From assembly GCA_026874595.1 (NCBI GenBank), contig JAPPUL010000089.1, positions 647,001-711,000 of the forward strand: a DNA stretch of 64,000 nucleotides, read 5' to 3'. Position 1 is the stretch's first letter. Every line of letters starts with the position of its first letter. Made by a program: the position numbers and the translations under genes. The notes under the pieces were generated by a model that did not search any database, was not told the origin of the DNA, and saw only the letters and a list, made by a program, of their open reading frames with translations. Below, piece after piece: positions 57,488 through 64,000 of this stretch. The DNA is from Sipunculus nudus. Lineage: Eukaryota; Annelida; Sipuncula; Golfingiida; Sipunculidae.

Positions 57488-57706
57488 ATGTTTGAAGGTA
57501 GTTTTTTAGGTGATAAAGATAAGATTAAAGATAATGATATGATGGAATGTAAAATCTGTCAATATGTTTATGAGCCTAAAAAAGGAGATGAGTATTGGCA
57601 GATAGTTGCAAATACCCCTTTTTCCCAGTTACCAGACCATTGGCGTTGTCCAGAATGTGATGGAGATAAGGATCAGTTTATGGTTTTCAATAAAAATGAC
57701 AGTTGA
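57488..57706 (+). CDS. hupI: Hydrogenase-associated rubredoxin HupI
   Basis: The 72-residue protein has both rubredoxin metal knuckles, CKICQYVYEP and WRCPECDGDK, which together hold one iron in a Cys4 site. HupI/HoxR/HyaR rubredoxins are linked to assembly of O2-tolerant hydrogenases under oxygen. The ATG at 57488 lies 3 bases after the hupH stop. The frame extends three codons further upstream to a GTG (57479), but the ATG is the more natural start. Its end overlaps the next gene by 11 bases. Confidence 0.93.
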   Translation: MFEGSFLGDKDKIKDNDMMECKICQYVYEPKKGDEYWQIVANTPFSQLPDHWRCPECDGDKDQFMVFNKNDS

Positions 57707-58163
57707 TGATGCAGTAAAATATTTAACAGATTACTTTAATGATGTTCTTGCTACTACTATGGCTTCTATGCCCGTAGTAAATTCAAAACTTATTGTAGAA
57801 TGTGTAGGGTTTAGGCTTTACGAAGACAATAAATATGTTGGAGTTTTAATAACGCCGTGGTTTATGAATCTAATAGTGATACCTGAAGGGGAGTTTAATA
57901 AAGGAGGACTTGATATAAAAAGTGTAGGAAAGGAAATTAGCTTAAGTTTCCCAAGCGGTAAGTACAGATTTTTAACACAGGCTTCGGATAAAATAGGCTC
58001 TTATTTAACTTGCTCTTTGTTTTCCCCTATGTTTGGCTTTTCCTCTCACGATGACGCTTTTAAGACAGCACAAGAAATTATGAATCAGCTTTTTACCAAC
58101 GAATCAAATACTCGTAAATCCAAAAGCCTATCTAGAAGGGATTTTTTAAGAGGACGTATTTGA
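57696..58163 (+). CDS. hupJ: Hydrogenase chaperone HupJ (HybE family)
   Basis: This 155-residue protein matches HybE/HupJ chaperones, which bind the large subunit and delay Tat export until it is mature. The signature VGVLITPWFMNLIVIPEG and the block LTCSLFSPMFGFSSHDDAF are visible. The C-terminal SRRDFLRGRI resembles a Tat motif at the end of the chain, as in other HupJ proteins. The ATG at 57696 inside hupI is the start. It overlaps hupI and hupK, so translation is coupled. Confidence 0.92.
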   Translation: MTVDDAVKYLTDYFNDVLATTMASMPVVNSKLIVECVGFRLYEDNKYVGVLITPWFMNLIVIPEGEFNKGGLDIKSVGKEISLSFPSGKYRFLTQASDKIGSYLTCSLFSPMFGFSSHDDAFKTAQEIMNQLFTNESNTRKSKSLSRRDFLRGRI

Positions 58164-59344
58164 TGTTACTTGACAGGCGTATTAATATCGATCTTAGAAT
58201 AGCAGATTCTGGGGTGCAGAAGGTAAATATAAATTCTAACTGTTCTTCTGGATTAGACAAGCTTTTAGTTGGGAAATCGATATATGATGTTAATTACCTT
58301 TTAGGAGTAGTTTATAGTATTTGTAGGACTGCACATCAATTAGCTTTTTTGAGATTATTGCATAATAGCAATGTGATTCAATTAAGTCCAAACGAGGTGA
58401 TAGCATACGAATTATTACTTTATTTAGAAAATATAGTAGAACATTGTTTTAGTATTGCTACCAAATGGAAACTAGCAGACGACAAGATTGACAAAAGTAT
58501 AGTAGAGCTAATATCATTACTCAAAGATGTCAAAAAACATGTATTTGTTGATGTTAAATCTCCTTTGGGATTAGAGGATAAAATAATTAAGAGCGGGAGT
58601 CGCATTAGAGATTTAATCGATGATATAGAGAACAAACTAGTTATTACGTTATTAGGAAAAGATATTAATCCTAGTAAGCTCTTTAGTAATTTAGATATAT
58701 TTAACTTGTGGGTTAAGAATAGCAATACTATAGCATCTAAGTTTTTAAACTATATAAGTAAAAAGGACTTAGCAGACATCGGGAATATTTTTACAAATAT
58801 GCTACCAGATGATATTGAAGATATAAAACGGTTATTAGAAAGAAATGAAGATATAAGAACTTCTATAGATTTAGATTCTAGAAGTGCAGACAATACTTTC
58901 GAGACTACAGCATTTAGTCGGCAAATGCAAAAAGACTTTATTAACTTATTAAGTGAAGCTAAAGGACAAGGGCTTTTTACAAGGGCGGTTTCACGACTTG
59001 TTGAAATATTTGATTTATTAACTTTAGTAAGGAAGCATTGCAATATCTTAAAAGAAGAAAGAGTATGTTATAAACCTTCTTTTCATAAAACAAATGCAAT
59101 AGCTATGGTCGAAGCTAGCAGGGGACTTTTAGTACATAAGGCATCTTTTAATCATGATTTAATAGAAGAGTATAAAATAGTCTCGCCAACTGATTGGAAC
59201 TTTAGTAAGAAGAATGGTATTGTAAACCGTATGATTTTTGGTTTACCTTACTCTAGCCCAAAAGATATATCTAATAAAGTTAAACTATTAGTTGATACAG
59301 TTGACCCATGCATTGATTATGATATAACAGTTAGTTATGCATGA
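58163..59344 (+). CDS. hupK: Hydrogenase accessory protein HupK
   Basis: HupK is a non-catalytic relative of the [NiFe] large subunit, believed to act as a scaffold when the active site is built. The 393-residue protein ends in VDPCIDYDITV, a degenerate echo of the large-subunit DPCxxC motif in which the second cysteine is replaced. The N-terminal cysteine pair is also missing. The ATG at 58163 overlaps the hupJ TGA. Its own end overlaps hypA by 8 bases. Confidence 0.85.
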   Translation: MLLDRRINIDLRIADSGVQKVNINSNCSSGLDKLLVGKSIYDVNYLLGVVYSICRTAHQLAFLRLLHNSNVIQLSPNEVIAYELLLYLENIVEHCFSIATKWKLADDKIDKSIVELISLLKDVKKHVFVDVKSPLGLEDKIIKSGSRIRDLIDDIENKLVITLLGKDINPSKLFSNLDIFNLWVKNSNTIASKFLNYISKKDLADIGNIFTNMLPDDIEDIKRLLERNEDIRTSIDLDSRSADNTFETTAFSRQMQKDFINLLSEAKGQGLFTRAVSRLVEIFDLLTLVRKHCNILKEERVCYKPSFHKTNAIAMVEASRGLLVHKASFNHDLIEEYKIVSPTDWNFSKKNGIVNRMIFGLPYSSPKDISNKVKLLVDTVDPCIDYDITVSYA

Positions 59345-59681
59345 AATGAGTATTTGTCTAAGCATCTTAGAATCATTGCAGGAGCAAGCAAGAAATAATT
59401 CATATAAAAGGATAAATACACTGTGGTTAGAAGTGGGTCCTTTTTCCGGAGTTGAAATTAAAGCTTTAGAATTTAGTTTTGATGCAGTTGTTAAGGACAC
59501 AATTTTATCTGGATGCCAGTTAATAATAGTTGAGACAGAAGGGCTTGCTTGGTGCTTTACTTGTAATGAACAGGTCATTATTAAAAATAGATTTGATAAC
59601 TGTGTTAAGTGCAAAGGTAGTCAATTGACAGTTATAGGTGGAGAGGAATTAAAAATAAAAAAAATATCAGTGGAGGACTAA
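59337..59681 (+). CDS. hypA: Hydrogenase nickel incorporation protein HypA
   Basis: HypA binds nickel through its N-terminal MHEMSI segment (His2) and delivers it to the large subunit. A zinc site of two cysteine pairs is seen in CFTCNEQ and CVKCKGS. The 114-residue length is standard. It overlaps hupK by 8 bases and precedes hypB by 3 bases. Confidence 0.95.
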   Translation: MHEMSICLSILESLQEQARNNSYKRINTLWLEVGPFSGVEIKALEFSFDAVVKDTILSGCQLIIVETEGLAWCFTCNEQVIIKNRFDNCVKCKGSQLTVIGGEELKIKKISVED

Positions 59682-59684
59682 AAA

Positions 59685-60500
59685 ATGTGTACAGTATGTG
59701 GTTGCAGCGGACTTTCTAATACAGAAACTGCTAATAATAAACATAATCATAAACATCACAATAACAAAGTCAACAATGTTCATGATTATTCTAAAGGAGA
59801 GGCAGGACAACATATATCAGGGGTAAGGCAAGATAAGATTGTAGAGATTGAGCATGATATATTGTCAAAGAATAATATATATGCTAATAAAAACCGCAGT
59901 TTATTTTTAGAGAGGTCAGTTTTAGCGTTAAATTTGGTTTCAAGTCCGGGTTCTGGCAAGACAAGTATTTTAGAAAAGACACTAATTGCTTTAAAGGATA
60001 AAATCCCCCTGCAAGTTATAGAAGGCGATCAACAAACGACTCAGGATGCACAAAGGGTTAAGAAGACAGGAGTAGAGGTCATACAGATTAACACAGGGAA
60101 AGGGTGCCACCTAGATGCGCATATGATTATGCATGCATATAAAGAGCTGGAGCTGGAGTCAAAAAGTATATTGTTTATTGAAAACGTAGGTAATTTAGTA
60201 TGTCCTGCAGGCTTTGATCTTGGGGAGTATGCAAAGGTTGCAATTTTATCGGTAACGGAAGGAGAAGATAAGCCGCTAAAGTATCCGGATATGTTTGCGG
60301 CATCTGATTTGATGTTAATAAATAAAATAGATTTACTTCCCTATCTTAAATTTGATGTTGGTGAGTGTGTAGAATACGCCCGTAAAGTTAATCCTAAGAT
60401 ACAGGTATTGGAGCTTTCAAGTTATACAGGAGAAGGGATGGATAAGTGGTATAGTTGGCTTGAAGCGCAGTTAAAAACGCTAAGTTTATTAAAAAGATAG
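59685..60500 (+). CDS. hypB: Hydrogenase nickel incorporation GTPase HypB
   Basis: HypB is a GTPase that loads nickel through HypA. The N-terminus has the high-affinity nickel motif MCTVCGC and a histidine- and asparagine-rich stretch (NKHNHKHHNNKVNN, residues about 18-31) that could store nickel. The P-loop LVSSPGSGKTS and NKIDLLPY complete the GTPase. The 271-residue length is usual. It lies 30 bases before hypC. Confidence 0.95.
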   Translation: MCTVCGCSGLSNTETANNKHNHKHHNNKVNNVHDYSKGEAGQHISGVRQDKIVEIEHDILSKNNIYANKNRSLFLERSVLALNLVSSPGSGKTSILEKTLIALKDKIPLQVIEGDQQTTQDAQRVKKTGVEVIQINTGKGCHLDAHMIMHAYKELELESKSILFIENVGNLVCPAGFDLGEYAKVAILSVTEGEDKPLKYPDMFAASDLMLINKIDLLPYLKFDVGECVEYARKVNPKIQVLELSSYTGEGMDKWYSWLEAQLKTLSLLKR

Positions 60501-60530
60501 TTTTGTATTATATAATTTTGAGGTAATAAA

Positions 60531-60806
60531 ATGTGCTTAGGAATTCCAGGTAAGATAGTCAAGATAACAGATGAGAGTAAGAATGAGGCTATGATAGATA
60601 TTATAGGGGTTAGGCGTAAGGTAGACATATCATGTGTACTTGATGGAGAAAGAAGAATAAAAGATATTATAGATAATTGGGTATTAGTCCATGTTGGTTT
60701 TGCGATAGCTATGGTAGACGAAGATGAGGCAAAGCGAACTTTAGAAGTTTTAGAAGAGTTAGGCGAGCTTGAAGACGAGAAGCAAGCAATGTCAGGCACA
60801 GCCTAA
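60531..60806 (+). CDS. hypC: Hydrogenase maturation chaperone HypC
   Basis: HypC shuttles the Fe(CN)2CO group from HypD to the large subunit, and Cys2 in MCLGIPGKIVK is essential. At 91 residues it is a standard HypC. This is the second HypC-like domain in the operon, after HupF in the fused protein. A GAGGTAA ribosome-binding site precedes the ATG. It is followed by hypD after 54 bases. Confidence 0.95.
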   Translation: MCLGIPGKIVKITDESKNEAMIDIIGVRRKVDISCVLDGERRIKDIIDNWVLVHVGFAIAMVDEDEAKRTLEVLEELGELEDEKQAMSGTA

Positions 60807-60860
60807 AAACCTAAAAAGAAGCGACAACATTTTTCTATATAGCCAATAAAGGGAGAAGGA

Positions 60861-62006
60861 ATGAGTAATTTAAAAACGAGTAATTTAAATATGATGGAAG
60901 AGTTTCGTAATGGAGAGATAGCAAGTAAGTTAGTAAATAAAATAAATACGCTATCAACTAAACTGCCGAGTAAAATAAAAAAGCCTCTTCAATTCATGGA
61001 AGTTTGTGGAGGGCATACCCATGCAATATTCAGGTATGGGATAAAAGACATGCTGCCAGATATTATAGATTTAGTGCATGGTCCTGGCTGTCCGGTATGC
61101 GTTTTACCTATGAGTCAGGTTGATGCGTGCGTTAAAATAGCTGAGTCTCCGAATGTAATTTTCACAACTTTTGGAGATGCAATGCGAGTGCCAGGCTCAA
61201 ATAAGAGTTTATTGCAAGCCAAGGCGCAAGGAGCAGATATTAGGATGGTATACTCTCCTTTGGATAGTTTAAAATTGGCTTTTAAAAATCCTGATAAGGA
61301 AGTAGTATTTTTTGGATTAGGTTTTGAAACTACGATGCCAACAACGGCGTTGACACTATTACAAGCGCATAAAGAGTCGTTGACTAACTTTAAGTTATTT
61401 TGTAATCACATTACGATTATCCCAACAATTAAAGCAATCCTAGATTCCCCAGACCTGCGTCTAGATGGCTTTATAGGCCCCGGACACGTTAGCATGGTGA
61501 TAGGAATAAAGCCATATAAATTCATAGCAAATGAGTATAAAAAACCTCTTGTAATAGCGGGCTTTGAACCTTTAGATGTATTGCAGTCTTTGTATATGCT
61601 GCTTAAACAAAAAGTTGAATGCAGGAGTGAAATAGAAAATCAATATAAGCGAGTGGTTTTAGAAGAAGGTAATAAGGTGTCATTAGATGCGATTAAGGAA
61701 GTTTTTGAAATAAGAGAGTTTTTTGAATGGCGAGGATTGGGATATATAGATTATTCAGGAGTTAGGATAAGGGAAAAATATGCATTATACGATGCAGAGA
61801 AACACTTTTCAATATCAATGCCTAAAACTACAGATCCGGAGCTTTGTGAATGTGGGGCGGTATTAAAAGGAGTTTTAAAGCCTTGGGAATGTAAAATATT
61901 TGGGAAAGAATGCACCCCTGAGAATCCGCTTGGAGCTTTAATGACGTCCTCAGAAGGGGCCTGTGCAGCGTACTATAATTTTGGAAGAATGAGAAAAGAT
62001 GCCTAA
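60861..62006 (+). CDS. hypD: Hydrogenase maturation protein HypD
   Basis: HypD is a [4Fe-4S] protein on which the Fe(CN)2CO moiety is assembled with HypC, HypE and HypF. Landmarks are MEVCGGHTHAIFR, HGPGCPVCVLP, GFIGPGHVS and the C-terminal cysteine-rich segment CECGAVLKGVLKPWECKIFGKEC. It is 381 residues, as expected. It overlaps hypE by 8 bases. Confidence 0.97.
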   Translation: MSNLKTSNLNMMEEFRNGEIASKLVNKINTLSTKLPSKIKKPLQFMEVCGGHTHAIFRYGIKDMLPDIIDLVHGPGCPVCVLPMSQVDACVKIAESPNVIFTTFGDAMRVPGSNKSLLQAKAQGADIRMVYSPLDSLKLAFKNPDKEVVFFGLGFETTMPTTALTLLQAHKESLTNFKLFCNHITIIPTIKAILDSPDLRLDGFIGPGHVSMVIGIKPYKFIANEYKKPLVIAGFEPLDVLQSLYMLLKQKVECRSEIENQYKRVVLEEGNKVSLDAIKEVFEIREFFEWRGLGYIDYSGVRIREKYALYDAEKHFSISMPKTTDPELCECGAVLKGVLKPWECKIFGKECTPENPLGALMTSSEGACAAYYNFGRMRKDA

Positions 62007-63033
62007 CAAAACGATAACGTTAGCACATGGTAGTGGCGGTAGTACAATGTCTAATTTGATTAAAAATAGTATACTAAAGTATTTTGTAGGTGTTGGGAGT
62101 AAGGATTTTTCATTATTAGAAGACCAAGCCAGACTAGATTTGTCTATAAATCAAATGGAAAAAGGAGATAGGCTAGCCTTTACAACAGATTCTTATGTAA
62201 TAACTCCGATTAAATTTCCTGGAGGAGATATAGGAAAGTTAGCAGTTAATGGGACAGTAAATGATTTATCTGTAGGAGGGGCAAGACCCTTATATTTAAG
62301 TTGTGCTCTTATAATAGAAGAGGGACTTGAAATATCGGAACTAGAAGATATAATGAATTCTATGAGTGAAGCAGCTAAGGAAGCTGGCGTACAAATAGTA
62401 ACAGGAGATACAAAAGTAGTTCCTTCAGGAGCGGCAGATAAGCTATTTATTAACACAGCAGGGATTGGAATAATTCCTAAGCAATTTAATCTTAGTGTAT
62501 CGAATGCAAAAGTTGGAGATAAAATAATCATAAATAATTCTGTAGGTCGGCACGGAGCAGTTATAGCTGACATACGAGGAGATATGGGCTTGATACAAGA
62601 ATTGACAAGTGATACCTGCTCATTAAACGAGGTAACAAAGTGCATATTGGAAAAAGCACGAGATTGTCGAGCTATGCGAGATGCAACTCGGGGCGGGCTT
62701 GTTAGTGTCTTAAACGAGATATCGGAGGCGAGTAATGTTGGTTTACATATTGATGAGAACTTAATTCCAATTGAACCTCAGGTTTTAGGAGTATGCGAGA
62801 TACTTGGTTTAGATCCTTTATATCTAGCAAATGAAGGGTTATTAGTAGCTATAGTCCCGGAAGAAAGAGCAGCTGAAACGGTAAAAGCAATACGCAAATT
62901 AAAACATGGAAAGCAGGCTTGTATTATAGGAGATGTAGTTGACAAACATAAGCAAGTTGTAATGCAAAGTAGCTTTGGCGGCAATAGAATTTTAAATACC
63001 TTAAGTAGCGAACCTCTACCACGTATATGTTAA
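61999..63033 (+). CDS. hypE: Hydrogenase maturation protein HypE
   Basis: HypE dehydrates the thiocarboxamide on its C-terminal cysteine to thiocyanate, the source of the active-site cyanide. The AIR-synthetase-like fold starts LAHGSGGSTMSNLI and the chain ends PLPRIC, with the modified cysteine as the last residue. At 344 residues it is complete. It overlaps hypD and is followed by hypF after 82 bases. Confidence 0.97.
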   Translation: MPNKTITLAHGSGGSTMSNLIKNSILKYFVGVGSKDFSLLEDQARLDLSINQMEKGDRLAFTTDSYVITPIKFPGGDIGKLAVNGTVNDLSVGGARPLYLSCALIIEEGLEISELEDIMNSMSEAAKEAGVQIVTGDTKVVPSGAADKLFINTAGIGIIPKQFNLSVSNAKVGDKIIINNSVGRHGAVIADIRGDMGLIQELTSDTCSLNEVTKCILEKARDCRAMRDATRGGLVSVLNEISEASNVGLHIDENLIPIEPQVLGVCEILGLDPLYLANEGLLVAIVPEERAAETVKAIRKLKHGKQACIIGDVVDKHKQVVMQSSFGGNRILNTLSSEPLPRIC

Positions 63034-63115
63034 GCTAGAAGACCAATCATGAGAACTAATATAAATTTATTAAATTTTATTAAGATTCTTCTAGGACTAT
63101 AGAAACTCATGTCAA

Positions 63116-64000
63116 ATGCAAGTAACTAAGAAAATCATAATTAGAGGAATAGTACAAGGAGTAGGTTTTAGACCTTTTATATACAATGCTTCTTTAAGAT
63201 ACAAAATCTATGGCGAGGTTTACAATGACGGAAATGGAGTAATCCTTATAGCTCAATCAGATTCTGCTAACCTAAAAGCCTTTATTAGCTTTATAGAAAG
63301 TAACTACCCTAATTTAGCAAAAGTAGAAAGTGTTGAAGTTGTAGAATACGAAACAGCGTCTGACTATACCAATTTTACTATTAGTAATAGTAAAGCTAGC
63401 AAAATAAACACAAATATCTTGCCAGATGTAAGTACTTGTAGTTCATGCGTGAAAGAAATAAACGATTACCAAAATCAAAGATATAAATATCCATTTACTA
63501 ATTGTATTAACTGTGGCCCAAGATTTTCTATTATTACTAAGTTGCCATATGATAGAAAAAATACAAGTATGTCGCACTTCCAAATGTGTAAGCTATGCGA
63601 AGGAGAGTACCATAATCATACTGATAAAAGATTTCATGCACAGCCAAATGCTTGTCCGGCTTGCGGTCCGTCTTTAGAATTAGTAGACAATAATTACAAG
63701 AAAGTTAGTTGTAATGATATAATAACTAAAGCAAGTTTATTAATGAAAGAAGGCAAGATACTTGCTATTAAAGGGATAGGAGGATATCATATTGCTTTAA
63801 TAGCAACTAATGTAGAAGCTATTAAAAAACTTAGACTATTAAAAAAAAGACCATATAAAGCATTAGCGTTAATGGCTAAAGACATTCAGACAATAAAAAA
63901 ATATTGCATAGTGTCTAATGAAGAAAAGTCATTGCTTACAAATAATGCCTCTCCGATAGTGCTATTAGAAAAAGCCAGCAATAGTTTGCCAGATTGTATA
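63116..64000 (+). CDS. hypF: Carbamoyltransferase HypF (3' partial)
   Basis: HypF makes the carbamoyl group that becomes the active-site cyanide. The visible 295 residues hold the N-terminal acylphosphatase domain (IIIRGIVQGVGFRPFIYNAS), the zinc-finger pairs CSSC, CINCGP, CKLC and CPACGP, and the start of the YrdC domain (KGIGGYHIALIATN). The YrdC and Kae1-like parts continue past base 64000. The start is the second of two nearby ATGs, because the first one (63110) meets a stop within seven codons. Confidence 0.93.
   Translation, partial: MQVTKKIIIRGIVQGVGFRPFIYNASLRYKIYGEVYNDGNGVILIAQSDSANLKAFISFIESNYPNLAKVESVEVVEYETASDYTNFTISNSKASKINTNILPDVSTCSSCVKEINDYQNQRYKYPFTNCINCGPRFSIITKLPYDRKNTSMSHFQMCKLCEGEYHNHTDKRFHAQPNACPACGPSLELVDNNYKKVSCNDIITKASLLMKEGKILAIKGIGGYHIALIATNVEAIKKLRLLKKRPYKALALMAKDIQTIKKYCIVSNEEKSLLTNNASPIVLLEKASNSLPDCI

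Overview
This window comes from a Gram-negative, very AT-rich bacterium. Several proteins carry Sec, Tat or lipoprotein signals, and there are three small outer-membrane beta-barrel proteins. It appears to make menaquinone by the futalosine route (mqnE-mqnA-mqnC), to oxidise reduced sulfur (soxXYZAB), to oxidise hydrogen with a group 1 [NiFe] hydrogenase, and to take up and oxidise a C3-sulfonate, most likely 2,3-dihydroxypropane-1-sulfonate (DHPS). The hydrogenase and Sox genes are of the proteobacterial kind. Three conserved proteins of unknown function (9284-10273, 33471-33794, 34423-35973) remind me of families I associate with Spirochaetota, and the lipoboxes are relaxed. I therefore lean towards a sulfur-oxidising spirochaete-like bacterium that acquired energy modules, but nothing in the window settles the phylum.

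Layout. 1-2026: rpoN (5' end outside the window), hpf and ptsN on the + strand. 2031-8957: a minus-strand block with apt, mqnE, mqnA, mqnC and panC, a LysM/degenerate-M23 envelope protein, rlmB and a small membrane protein. 9284-12388: an exported protein of unknown function, a relic of a repeat-type surface protein, comF and rsmE. 12741-19314: a candidate DHPS operon with a small membrane protein, a TRAP transporter (dctP, dctQ, dctM), an hpsN-like dehydrogenase, an SDR and a zinc alcohol dehydrogenase. 19332-26204: an HD-GYP gene, then the sox cluster (soxX, soxY, soxZ, soxA, soxB, a DUF302 gene and a TlpA thioredoxin), all on the minus strand.

26441-37364: housekeeping genes (TPR-SPOR protein, mutS, ilvC, purB, tRNA-Ala(GGC), 5-formyl-THF cyclo-ligase) mixed with conserved unknowns. 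37357-45148: a tripartite tricarboxylate transporter operon (tctC, fused tctA-tctB, prpF, abrB-like) bracketed by three paralogous beta-barrel genes. 45442-51247: nadA, a metallo-beta-lactamase-fold hydrolase, an exported unknown, a stand-alone AICAR transformylase, leuD and leuC. 51608-64000: one 12.4-kb operon holding the uptake hydrogenase and its maturation set, hupS-hupL-hupC-hupD-hupFG-hupH-hupI-hupJ-hupK-hypA-hypB-hypC-hypD-hypE-hypF, with hypF cut by the window end.

How it may fit together (inference): electrons from H2, through the HupC cytochrome b, and from sulfur, through SoxXA/YZ/B, feed a menaquinone and cytochrome chain. DHPS would supply carbon, and possibly sulfite or thiosulfate sulfur once the C-S bond is cleaved by enzymes outside this window. 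The most notable signals are a Sox system in which SoxX, SoxZ and SoxB each carry a lipobox, the six-cysteine O2-tolerant hydrogenase signature, the placement of sulfonate uptake next to Sox, and many short tandem duplications near gene ends and starts.
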